Assembly: GCA_000719695.1 (NCBI GenBank)
Contig: JOHN01000014.1
Location: 114,301-178,300, forward strand
Direction of reading: 5' to 3'
Source of the DNA: Streptomyces sp. NRRL F-6131
GTDB lineage: Bacteria; Actinomycetota; Actinomycetes; Streptomycetales; Streptomycetaceae
DNA length: 64,000 nucleotides
Under the pieces are notes generated by a model that did no database searches, was not told where the DNA came from, and saw nothing but the letters and a program-made list of their open reading frames with translations. Below, in pieces: positions 18,728 through 27,124 of the stretch; position 1 is the stretch's first letter; each line of letters begins with the position of its first letter. Both the position numbers and the translations under genes were made by a program.

Positions 18728-18811
18728 GGTGGATCTCCCTCCCCTCGGCGGCCCGGGCGGCCGCCGTCTTGATGTCCCCAAGCCTGCTCGTCGCACCCGT
18801 ACACGCACATC

Positions 18812-18867
18812 TGCCGATCGGCACAGATTCCACCCTCGGCAGATACCCGACACCCTGCCGATCGGCA
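18812..18867. promoter_or_regulatory. Two copies of a perfect 12-bp palindrome
   Basis: TGCCGATCGGCA occurs at 18812-18823 and again at 18856-18867, 44 bases centre to centre, upstream of the secreted protein gene starting at 18727. Perfect, identical, spaced palindromes suggest a repressor operator. The next gene upstream runs toward this site, so the only nearby promoter is that of the secreted protein. Confidence 0.5.
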
Positions 18868-18874
18868 CCCCAGC

Positions 18875-19024
18875 CCACCCCGGTTGACCCAGCCACCCCG
18901 GTTGACCCAGCCGACCAGTTGACCCGGCCAGCCCGGCCGACGGCGGCGGCGACGCCGGGGGTGCGCCGGGGACGCCGGGGGTGCGCCGGGGGTGCGCCGG
19001 GGACGCCGGTGGTGCGCCGGGGAC
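18875..19024. repeat. Two GC-rich tandem repeat blocks
   Basis: Block 1: an 18-bp unit CCACCCCGGTTGACCCAG, twice in perfect tandem (18875-18910), then a degenerate copy. Block 2: a 20-bp unit GACGCCGGGGGTGCGCCGGG, perfect at 18951-18970 and 18971-18990, then partial and mutated copies to 19024. Together they fill most of the 341 bases between the secreted protein gene and the EamA gene. Confidence 0.8.
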
Positions 19025-19068
19025 GGAGCCCGGCGCACCACCGGCCCGTCGGGCCGCCTCGCGGCCCG

Positions 19069-20031
19069 TCAGCCCCGCACGGACGGGCGGGACTCGGCGA
19101 GGGCGAGGCCGCCTATGGACGCGAGCATCAGCGTCGTGCCGACGGCCGTGGAGGCGGTGAGCCGTTCGCCGAGGAGGAGCACGGCGAGCACGGCCGCGGC
19201 GACCGGTTCGACGAGCATCACCACCGAGGCCGTGGCCGCCCGGACGGCGGCCGCTCCGGCGAAGTAGAGCGGGTACGCGAGCGCCGTGGTGACGGTGGCG
19301 ACGTAGAGCATCAGCAGCACGACCTGGACCGGGTGGGTGGTGTGCGGCAGGAGGCCCTCGGACCGGGCGAACGGCAGCAGGACGCCCGCGCCGACGGCGA
19401 ACGACCCGACGGTGAGGGTGTACGGGTCCTCGCCGGCGCCGTGGCGTCCGGTCCAGCGGCCCAGGAGGTTGGCCACGGCGTACCCGGCGGCGGAGAGCAG
19501 GGCCAGGGCCACGCCGGCCGGGTGGACGGCTCCGGCCCGGTCCCCCAGCACCAGGACCGCCAGGCCGGTCAGCGCACCGGCGACCGCGAGCACCCCGGCG
19601 CGGCCGATCCGCTCGCCCAGGAACAGGCGTCCGCCCGCGGCGGTGAGCACCGGCGCCGCGCCGAGCGTGACGATGGTGCCCAGCGCCAGGCCGGTGTCCT
19701 GGACGGCGGCGAAGTAGGCGGTCTGGAAGACCGCCAGGCCGATGCCCGTGCCCGTGAAGAGCAGCACGCGCCGGCGCACCGGCCGGGGCGCCGCGGGCGT
19801 GGTGCGGGTGGGGCGGAGGCCCCGGGCGGCGAGCAGCAGGAGCACACCGGCCAGGAAGCGCCAGAACGACACGGCCATGGGTCCGAAGTCGCCGGACCGG
19901 TGGACGAGGTCCACGGCGGCGCCGGTCGTGCCCCAGGCGAGGCCGGCGAACGCCAGACAGGCGAGGCCGCGGCGGACGGACCGGGGCGCCGTCACGGGGG
20001 CAGGGGTCAGGGATACAGCAGTCTTCGACAC
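19069..20031 (-). CDS. EamA/DMT-family transporter
   Basis: A 320-residue integral membrane protein with about ten hydrophobic helices in two EamA halves (for example [20 protein letters not shown] and [18 protein letters not shown]). The family exports metabolites such as amino acids or drugs; the substrate is unknown. GTG at 20031 is chosen since GGAG lies eight bases upstream; the open frame continues to 20085 without a ribosome site. Confidence 0.85.
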   Translation of the reverse strand: MSKTAVSLTPAPVTAPRSVRRGLACLAFAGLAWGTTGAAVDLVHRSGDFGPMAVSFWRFLAGVLLLLAARGLRPTRTTPAAPRPVRRRVLLFTGTGIGLAVFQTAYFAAVQDTGLALGTIVTLGAAPVLTAAGGRLFLGERIGRAGVLAVAGALTGLAVLVLGDRAGAVHPAGVALALLSAAGYAVANLLGRWTGRHGAGEDPYTLTVGSFAVGAGVLLPFARSEGLLPHTTHPVQVVLLMLYVATVTTALAYPLYFAGAAAVRAATASVVMLVEPVAAAVLAVLLLGERLTASTAVGTTLMLASIGGLALAESRPSVRG

Positions 20032-20317
20032 GGAGGGATCTCCAGACGGAGCGGATCGGTCGTGGTCTCGCGTCTGCGGGCACAACCAATCAGCGCGTCG
20101 AGGCCGTCGGCCTGACTACGCGCCGGTGTCGATGGCGACCCGCCTCAGAGGGCGGGCGGAGAGAGCACTGCTGCGAAGGACATGTCCGTCACTCTACGGC
20201 AGCTCGGGCGGGGCCTCGGGCGGGGGCTTCGTCGGCCGTCGGGGCGGTGACCAGGAGAATGGTGCCGACACAGTCCCCCGGGGAGTTCCCGGAAGTACAG
20301 AGGAAGCGAACCCCCAC

Positions 20318-20485
20318 ATGGATCTCGGCGTGCGCTGGAAGCTGCACGGTGACGGGCGGACGCCCGCACCGGGAGCGGTCGTCCGCCCCGACGAACGACT
20401 CTCCTGGCCCCGGACGGCGGGGCTGGGCGCCCAGCACGTGGTGGCCATGTTCGGCGCGAGCTTCGCGGCGCCGGTGAATGCATGA
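20318..20485 (+). pseudogene. Truncated uracil/xanthine permease (NCS2) N-terminus
   Basis: An ATG with GAGGAAGCG upstream opens a frame whose first 53 residues (MDLGVRWKLHGDGRTPAPG, then RPDERLSWPRTAGLGAQHVV and AMFGASFAAPV) match the N-terminus of actinomycete uracil permeases. The frame then reads NA and stops, where the family continues with the first transmembrane core. Only about 55 of more than 430 residues remain, so the gene was cut near 20475. Confidence 0.72.
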
Positions 20486-20878
20486 CGAGCCGGGAACAGA
20501 CGCTACACCGGAAGTGACCAGCCACAAGCACGGCAGCCCAGCCAGATGAGGCGCACTTCCACTCGTAACCTCCCGCAGCCTCCGCCGCACCGCGAAACCA
20601 CCCATCAGGTCACCCGATCGACAACGCCCCCACGCGGGAATGATCCCGGACCTGTCCGCCGACGGAATCCCACGCCTGCACCGGACCATCACCTGCTTGA
20701 CCACCGCACGACTGCCGGTTCCGCTGCTCGGGACTACCGACCTCCTGCTCAGCGCGGATCCCGCAAAGGCTCACCGGTCGCACCTTCTGCCACACCCCGC
20801 GAACCGCGGCGCATACGGCGTCCCCGGCGCGAGCAAGGCGCCGATGCAGTCCAGCGCTACCGTGCGCAAGGTCATCAG
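20486..20878. other. Region between permease fragment and CRISPR remnant
   Basis: No supported gene. Faint CRISPR-like words occur (CCCCACGCGGGAATGATCCC near 20630 and TCCCCGGCGCGAGC near 20821), but they are too degenerate to call repeats. The region could be a decayed leader or array. Confidence 0.35.
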
Positions 20879-21068
20879 GAGCAATCCCCGCGCGTGCGGG
20901 GCCGACACGAACCCCTCTCGGGTGGACCACTCCTGGGCGGTCGGCCCCGCGCTCGCGGGGGTTGCTCGAATGATTTACACCACTGAACCGGCTACTCTAA
21001 GTCGGCCCCGCGCTCGCGGGGGTTGCTCTCCGGGTCCGCCTTCGGCGGCCGGGTCGGCCCCGCGCTCG
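20879..21068 (+). CRISPR. Orphan type I-E-like CRISPR remnant with one inverted repeat
   Basis: Two identical 28-bp repeats at 20940-20967 and 21001-21028 begin GTCGGCCCCGCGCTCGCGGG and end GTTGCTC, separated by a 33-base unique spacer (61-base period, as in type I-E). A third copy starts at 21053 after a 24-base spacer and stops after 16 bases at the IS left end. At 20879-20906 lies a copy in reverse orientation with 4 mismatches, 33 bases from the first forward repeat. No cas gene is present in the window. Confidence 0.65.
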
Positions 21069-22474
21069 GGGGCAGGGCGGCGTCGTTCAGGCGAAGTGTC
21101 CGTTTTGATGCCGGTTCAGACAGGCGACGTGGCTGCGAAGTTCGCGGATCGGGCTGGAACGGAGGCAGGCACGGCCTCCGGGTGATCATGAGGTGTCGAG
21201 TCCCTGATCACCACGACGGAAGACCGTGCCTGCCCGATCATCATCGCCCATCCCCGCTGGCCTGGGCCAGCTCGCCGCCGCCCGGCCGGCCGAGCCCGGG
21301 GAACACCCACAGCTGCTGGACCGCCTCGCGACGGTGCCCGATCCGCGCCGGGCCATGGGCCGCCGCCACCCCCTCGTCTTCGTCCTTGCACTCGCCGCAT
21401 GCGCGGTACTGGCCGGCGCGAAATCGCTGGCCGCGATCGCGGAGTGGGCCGCCGACGCCCCAGCGGCCGTGCTCACCGCTCTCGGAGCCCCGAGCCGCGA
21501 ACCATCCGGTCCCACCGCCCCGGCCGAGGCCACCGTGCGCCGAGTCCTGCAGCGCGTGGACGGCGACGCCCTCGATGCGGCGATCGGCTCGTGGCTCGCC
21601 GCCCGCGACCGGGACCGTCCGCCGCCCGACCAGGAGCCGGGCGGAGCCGGCCGCCGCTCGCTGGCGGTGGACGGCAAGACCGTTCGCGGCGCCCGCCGCG
21701 CCGACGGGACCCAGGTCCACCTGCTGGCCGCGATGACCCGGACCGGCCTGGTCACCGCTCAGCGCGAGGTCGGCTCCAAGACGAACGAAATCACCGTCTT
21801 CCGGCCGATGCTCGCCGACCTCGACCTGGCCGACACCGTGGTCACCTTCGACGCCCTGCACTCCCAGACCGGCCACGCCCGCTTCCTGGTGGAGGAGAAG
21901 AAGGCCCACTACATCGCCGTGATCAAGGGGAATCAGCCGCTGTTGCACCAGCACCTGAAGCAGCTGCCCTGGCGGGACGTTCCGCTGCTGGGCAAGACCC
22001 GTGCCACAGCGCACGGCCGGGACGAGATCCGCCGCGTCAAAACCTGCACCGTCACCCGAGGCCTCGACTTCCCCCACGCCGCCCAGGCCGTGCAGATCGT
22101 GCGCCGTCGCCGGACGGTCGCCACCGGCAAGGTCACTCTGGAGCGCGTCTACGCGGTCACCGACCTGACGGCGGAGCAGGCCGGCGCTCGCGAGATCGCG
22201 CACCGCGTGCGTGAACACTGGGGCATCGAGAGCAAGATCCACCACGTGCGCGACACCATCTTCGCCGAGGACGCGTCGCGGGTCCGGACCGGGACCGCAC
22301 CCCGGGCCATGGCGGCCCTGCGCAACCTGGCCATCGGCGCCCTCCGCCTCACCGGCTGCGACAACATCGCCGCCGGCCTGCGCAAACACGGCCGAGACGC
22401 CACCCGACCACTGGCCACCCTCGGCATCACGTGATCAAACCAGACAGAACCCCTGAACGACGCCGCCCTGCCCC
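21069..22474 (+). mobile_element. ISAs1-family insertion sequence, intact
   Basis: The element is bounded by 23-bp perfect inverted repeats at 21069-21091 and 22452-22474 (inner part CAGGGCGGCGTCGTTCAGG). It is about 1.4 kb with a single transposase gene, as expected for ISAs1. Its left end abuts a 16-base CRISPR repeat stub. No matching target duplication is seen: left flank CGCGCTCG, right flank GGAAAGCC. Confidence 0.82.
21226..22434 (+). CDS. ISAs1-family transposase
   Basis: A 402-residue DDE transposase. The N-terminal associated domain reads LLDRLATVPDPRRAMGRRHP. The catalytic core includes SLAVDGKTVRGARR, TNEITVFRPML, VTFDALHSQ and HYIAVIKGNQP, and near the end HWGIESKIHHVRDTIFAEDA and [16 protein letters not shown], all typical of the H-repeat/ISAs1 group. 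The frame is intact, so the element may be active. The start is GTG 21226; another start within the first 20 codons is possible. Confidence 0.9.
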   Translation: MPARSSSPIPAGLGQLAAARPAEPGEHPQLLDRLATVPDPRRAMGRRHPLVFVLALAACAVLAGAKSLAAIAEWAADAPAAVLTALGAPSREPSGPTAPAEATVRRVLQRVDGDALDAAIGSWLAARDRDRPPPDQEPGGAGRRSLAVDGKTVRGARRADGTQVHLLAAMTRTGLVTAQREVGSKTNEITVFRPMLADLDLADTVVTFDALHSQTGHARFLVEEKKAHYIAVIKGNQPLLHQHLKQLPWRDVPLLGKTRATAHGRDEIRRVKTCTVTRGLDFPHAAQAVQIVRRRRTVATGKVTLERVYAVTDLTAEQAGAREIAHRVREHWGIESKIHHVRDTIFAEDASRVRTGTAPRAMAALRNLAIGALRLTGCDNIAAGLRKHGRDATRPLATLGIT

Positions 22475-23026
22475 GGAAAGCCCGACTGCGGCAGCACAGA
22501 TCATGGCAATGGCACTGGACTTGAGAATCCTGGAGTGCATGGAAGAAAGCCCCCCTTCTGTCGATGTCGACGTCGAAGCTTTGAAGAATGCACATGCCGC
22601 CGATGGGGATTTGCCTCGGACTACCCCTGGCGCCCGGCGTCAGGCAGGTAGAACGTTACGGCGCTTACGAAGCGTCAAACAAGGTCATTTGATCGACACT
22701 TGATCATTACCTTCCGGTAGCTTGCAAACCCTTCCGACCGGCGGGGTGGGTGCCCCGTCGCTCGACGGGGCACGCGGTCATGGTGGTACTGCGCGGGACC
22801 GACGTGTCGACGAGAGGTGCAAGGTAGAGCCCGGGTGCTCGACGGACTCTCCGAGTGACTCCATGAGGCGGATTTGATCAGACGGGGACACGGCTGTCGC
22901 ACACCTCTCACCCAATGGGCCTTTTCACTGGAGGTGTTGAGCGATGGCTTCTTCGTGATCAGGGGTTGCGCCGAGAGCCTGCTGCGCCACTCGGCGGGAC
23001 ACCATCGATTCCCACCTGCCAGGACT
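22475..23026. other. Intergenic region with a hairpin
   Basis: About 550 bases between the IS and the enoyl-CoA hydratase stop. The only clear structure is a 10-bp hairpin, GTGCCCCGTC (22750-22759) and GACGGGGCAC (22764-22773), possibly the terminator of the minus-strand operon. Base composition is lower in GC around 22680-22720. No supported gene. Confidence 0.45.
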
Positions 23027-23851
23027 TCACCCCCTGCCATGAGGACGAAGGTCAGCGGCCGGCCCTTGCGGTCGTTGGCCGGAGACGGAGCGGAATTGTG
23101 CTCTGCCCGGTCCCTTCTCGACGAAGCTGCGCATGCCGGTACTGCGGTCTTCGGTGGCGAAGAGGCCCGCGAACAGGCTTCGCTCGAGCGCGAGGCCGGA
23201 TTCCAACTCCCCGTTCACTCCGCGGTCGACGGCTTCCTTCGCGGCGCGGAGTGCGAGTTGAGGTCCGCGTGCCATCCGTATGGCCCACGCATGGGCCTGG
23301 GCATAGACCTGCTCGTTCGATACCACGCGATCCACCAGCCCGACGGCAAGAGCCTCGGGGGCGTGCACACGACGGCCACTGAAGATCATGTCCTTGGCCC
23401 TGGAGGGCCCGATCAGTCGAGGGAGCCGCTGGGTTGCGCCGCCACCGGGGATCAGGCCCAGAAGGATCTCGGGCAGCCCGAACTGGGCGTCTTCGGCCGC
23501 AATCCTGAAGTCGGCGCAGAGTGCCAGCTCGCAGCCGCCGCCCAGGGCGTGGCCCGCCACTGCGGCGACCACCGGCTTGGGGATGCAGGCGACGGCGGTG
23601 AAGGCGTCCTGGAGGGCACGCGCCCGTACGGCCATGTCCTCATAGTCCATCGCCTGCATTTCTTCGATGTCCGCACCGATCCCGAATGTCTTGCCGCCCC
23701 ATATGACGACGGACCGTACATCGTTGCGACCGGCTGTTTCTGTCGCGGCTTTGTGCAGCAGGTCTTGGGTTGCGATGTCAAGGGCGTTCATCGGGGGGCG
23801 GGCGACACGAATGACAGCGACGTCGTCCTTCACTTCAAGGTGAACGGTCAC
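23027..23851 (-). CDS. Enoyl-CoA hydratase/isomerase family protein
   Basis: A 274-residue crotonase-fold protein. Motifs: GIGADIEEMQAMDYEDM (first oxyanion strand), AGHALGGGCELALCADFR (second oxyanion Gly), and FGLPEILLGLIPGGGATQRL with the catalytic-type Glu in the PEI segment. The C-terminus ends FVEKGPGRAQF, as usual, plus about 20 extra residues. It hydrates or isomerises enoyl-CoA thioesters. GTG at 23851 follows GGAGG. It lies downstream of and co-directional with the P450 and other island genes, so it probably belongs to the same pathway. Confidence 0.87.
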   Translation of the reverse strand: MTVHLEVKDDVAVIRVARPPMNALDIATQDLLHKAATETAGRNDVRSVVIWGGKTFGIGADIEEMQAMDYEDMAVRARALQDAFTAVACIPKPVVAAVAGHALGGGCELALCADFRIAAEDAQFGLPEILLGLIPGGGATQRLPRLIGPSRAKDMIFSGRRVHAPEALAVGLVDRVVSNEQVYAQAHAWAIRMARGPQLALRAAKEAVDRGVNGELESGLALERSLFAGLFATEDRSTGMRSFVEKGPGRAQFRSVSGQRPQGPAADLRPHGRG

Positions 23852-24060
23852 CGGGTACCTCCGAGAATGGGCAGACTGTCAGTGGGTGCTTGAATCGCTC
23901 CGGCCCGCACGTGACGGTACGTCTGTGCGGTGAAGCCGCGGGCTGCCTCGGGCTTTCCCGCATTCGGTCGGCCGGCCGGGTCCGGACGGTACGGATGCCG
24001 CTTTCGCGGTGGCGATGCCGCCCGACCTGGGGCGGCGGGTCCGGCGGCGCCTGCTGACCG

Positions 24061-25287
24061 CTACGTGGTGCTCCCGTTCAGGTGGACGGGTATCTTCGCG
24101 TATCCGTTGACAAGGGCGCTGGGTTGGCGCGGAAGGGTGGCGGCAGGCGCGGCCAGCCGCATGTCCGGGAAGCGGTCGAACAGGGCGGGGAGTGCGATCG
24201 TGGCCTGCAGGCGGGCCAGCGAGGCACCGAGGCAGTAGTGGGGTCCGTGGCCGAAGGCCAGGTGCTCCTTGTCGGGGCGGGTGGCGTCGAACGTGCCGGT
24301 GGTGTTGCCGTGCAGGTTCGGATGGTGTCCGAAGATCGCGAAGGGGATGAGGATGGGGTCGCCTCGACGGATCGTCAGTTCGTCGGTGATGCGGATGTCC
24401 TCGAGGGCGTAGCGCATGGGGATCTGCTTGACGGGGCCCTGCAGCCGGAGGGTTTCTTCGACGACGTCTCCCCAGGTGGCCCGGCCGGCGTGAACGTGGG
24501 TGAGCTGGGAGCGGTCGGAGAGCATTGCCACCACGGCGTTGCCCAGCAGGCCGGCGGGGAGGACGTGGCCGGGGGTGATCATGTTCGCGAGCAGGCCCGT
24601 GAGTTCTCGTTCGGTGAGCGCGCGATCCTGGTCGTGTGATGTGACGAGCCGCGATGCCAGGTCGTCGCCGGGCTCGGCTCGCTTGGTGTCGACAAGGTCT
24701 CGTATGAGCCGGAAGAATTCGTTGATGTTGGCTGCCTGCTCCTGCACGTCGAGCGTCGTGTTGAAGGTCGCCGCGGCGACCTTCTGGAAGGAGGGGCGCA
24801 TCCGTTCGGGCAGGCCGAGGACCTCGCCCATGGCGAAGGCCGCCAGTGCGGCGGCGTAGTGTTCCATGATGTCCGTGGCGTGACGGGGCGGAGCGGCGGT
24901 GAGGGCGTCGAGGAGAGAGCCGGCGTGCTCCTCGATGCGTTCGCCGAGCGCCTTGACGCGCTGTGTACTGAAGGCCGGGGCCACGAGGTCACGGATGCGC
25001 CGATGGTCGGCGTCTTCGGTGGTGGAGAGGCTCTTCAGGAGGACAAGGGCCACCAGGGGCCACTTCCCGGCTATCCCGCTCGGATACCGGGGCCAGTTCC
25101 GCGGATTCTTGGAAGTGCGGGAACCGCTCAGGAGTTTCTTGCAGAGCCCGGGATCGCTGATCGACCAGGCTCGCACTCCGAGAAGGTCCACCAGGACCGC
25201 CGGTCCGCTCTCCAGAATGACGGCACGTTCACTGTCGTAGGCGCTGCCGTCCGGACGTAGGACCAGGACTTCGTGATTGTCCATCAT
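24061..25287 (-). CDS. Cytochrome P450 with atypical I-helix
   Basis: A 408-residue bacterial P450. The heme loop is FGHGPHYCLGASLAR with thiolate Cys352; the K-helix ExxR is E278-T-L-R281; the C-helix region includes DHRRIRDLVAPAFS. The I-helix, normally AGxET(T), reads T238-P-G-H-V-L-P244, so both the acidic residue and the conserved threonine are absent, as in some P450s that use substrate hydroxyls or do not perform standard monooxygenation. Two tandem ATGs start the gene; the first (25287) has GAGGAAAC upstream. It is part of the KASIII-ACP-GNAT-decarboxylase island. Confidence 0.9.
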   Translation of the reverse strand: MMDNHEVLVLRPDGSAYDSERAVILESGPAVLVDLLGVRAWSISDPGLCKKLLSGSRTSKNPRNWPRYPSGIAGKWPLVALVLLKSLSTTEDADHRRIRDLVAPAFSTQRVKALGERIEEHAGSLLDALTAAPPRHATDIMEHYAAALAAFAMGEVLGLPERMRPSFQKVAAATFNTTLDVQEQAANINEFFRLIRDLVDTKRAEPGDDLASRLVTSHDQDRALTERELTGLLANMITPGHVLPAGLLGNAVVAMLSDRSQLTHVHAGRATWGDVVEETLRLQGPVKQIPMRYALEDIRITDELTIRRGDPILIPFAIFGHHPNLHGNTTGTFDATRPDKEHLAFGHGPHYCLGASLARLQATIALPALFDRFPDMRLAAPAATLPRQPSALVNGYAKIPVHLNGSTT

Positions 25288-25320
25288 GATGTTTCCTCGG
25301 TTCGGGGGAAGGTCCGATCG

Positions 25321-25360
25321 TTTGGCATCGTTTGGCATCGTTTGGCATCGTTTGGCATCG
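25321..25360. repeat. Four perfect tandem copies of a 10-bp unit
   Basis: TTTGGCATCG is repeated four times exactly, in the 200-base gap between the decarboxylase stop and the P450 start. It sits 34-73 bases upstream of the P450 start codon. The period is close to one helical turn, so a factor binding each unit would lie on one DNA face. Confidence 0.9.
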
Positions 25361-25487
25361 GTGGGTCGGCCGGGGCAGGGGCGGAGCCGGTTCCAGCGGT
25401 TCGGCTGCCGGCCCTTGTGCGGGGCGGGGCGCCGGTGCCGGGGTGCGGTGGTGCGGGACGCGTCTTCGGCGCGGTGGAGTCCTGGCT

Positions 25488-26956
25488 CTACCGACCCGTA
25501 GCGCGGTGGGCCTGGGCGAGGGATGCGGCGACCTGGTCGATGTCCTCGCTGGACGTTGTCCAGTTGGAGAGGGACAGGCGCAGCACTGTCTGGCCCTTCC
25601 AGGTGCTGGTGGCCGCCCAACCCACGCCGTCGTGCTGGAAACGGGCGCAGACCTGGGCGGTGTGGGCATCGTGGTCGGTGCCGGTGGGGTCCTCGAAGCG
25701 CAGCAGGACCTGGTTGAGGGTGACGGTGTTGCACACCTGCACTCCTGGTTCCTTGGCCATGCGTGCTGCGAGTTGTTGGGCGTGATCGCAGGAACGGTCG
25801 ATGAGGTCGGCGACGCCCTGGCGGCCGAGGTGGCGGAGAGCGGCCCACAGCGGGAAGACCCGGGAGCGGCGGGAGATGTCGATGTTGAGTGTGGAGGGGT
25901 GCCGCTGGTCGGGGTTGAGGTGCAGGTAGCCTGCCTCGAACCGGAAGGTCTCGCTGTGTGATGCCTGGTCTCGGACGAACGCCACGCCGCAGTCGTAGGG
26001 GGTGTTGAGCCACTTGTGCGTGTCCGTGGAGATGGAGTCGGCGCGGTCGACACCGGCGAGGAGGCTGTGGCGCAGACGTGGGGATGCGGCGGCCCACAGG
26101 CCGAATGCGGCGTCCAGGTGTACCCATCCGCCGGCCTCGTGCACGATGTCGCAGACCGTGGTGATCGGGTCGATGCCGCCGGTGTTGATCTCGCCGATGT
26201 GACCGCAGAAGATCACGGGGCCTGCTGGTGCCCTGCGGACGGCGGCGGCGAGTGCGGTGGTGTCGACGCGGCCGTTCGTGTCGGACGCCACCATGGTGAT
26301 CCGGCCGGCCAACCCCAAGGTCTGCAGGCAGCGTATGACGGCAGTGTGAATGGCGTCGTTGACGATGACCGTGACCGGAGGGCCCCATGGAGACCCTTCT
26401 CGGGCACCTGCCAGCCCTGGTCTGCCAGGACGCGGTGGCGAGCCACGGTGAGACCCAGCAACTCGGCGAACGTCGTGGACGGTGTGAAGGCCACCGATGT
26501 CCCGGGGGTCAGGCCCAGCAGGTCGACCAACCACTTCGCGCAGATCTCCTCGGCGACGGCGGTGGCCGGCGAGCCGTCGTGCACGATGGTGTTCTGGTCC
26601 CACGTACTGGTGAGCCAGTCGGCCGCCATCGCGACCGGCAGTGTTCCGCCTGTTACGTAGCCGAAGTAGCGTCCGCCGCCGGAGCGCACGAGGCCCGGTG
26701 CGGCGCCGCGGACCAGGGTTTCCAGGACCGTGGTGGCGTCCGTGGCTGCGTCGGGCAGTTCGCCTCCCAGAAGCGTCCGCACCTCGTCGTCCTTCCCGGT
26801 CGGCCTCACCGGCAGTGTGGCGGGGGTGCCGTGCTGCGCGTGCAGGTGGGTGAGGGCGTGGCCGAGCGCGGCACGCAGTACCGGTTCGTAGGTCGCCGCC
26901 ACCAGCGGTGCGTGCGGCTGGGGCTGTCTCTCGTGGGGATGTTGCGGATGATGCAT
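25488..26956 (-). pseudogene. Group II PLP-dependent decarboxylase, frameshifted
   Basis: Two frames give one family protein. The N-terminal part starts at ATG 26956 and reads correctly to QGWQVPEKGLHG; the C-terminal part continues from PPVTVIVNDAIHTAVIRCLQ to the stop at 25488. The break is near 26385-26395 in a GGGG run; one added G restores a single frame of about 490 residues. The PLP lysine lies in DTHKWLN and an Asp-containing WVHLDAAFG binds the pyridine. Such enzymes decarboxylate aromatic or acidic amino acids (or diaminobutyrate). It is either truly mutated or a homopolymer error; in the island it would supply an amine. Confidence 0.78.
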
Positions 26957-27124
26957 GTCTGCCCTTCCCGGAATGAGGAATGAATGCGAGGGTCGCGGTG
27001 ACACCGCTGCGGGGTTTGCGGGCGCCCTTTCCGTGTTGCGTGGCAGGATTGGAGAGGATGGCGCCGGAATTGATCCGGAGCAGCTTTTTCCTGCATGGCT
27101 TTCGGGCGGACGGTGGTGCTCGTG

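Noticed and set aside
20560..20850. Further CRISPR repeats upstream of the array
   Set aside because: Only short GC-rich words resemble the repeat; spacing does not follow 61 bases consistently and the alignment needs gaps.
22431..22703. 90-residue ORF after the IS transposase
   Set aside because: Begins inside the IS right end, has no ribosome site and no recognised features.
26385..26395. Programmed -1 frameshift in the decarboxylase
   Set aside because: No clear X-XXY-YYZ slippery heptamer with a downstream pseudoknot was seen, and the family is normally one frame.
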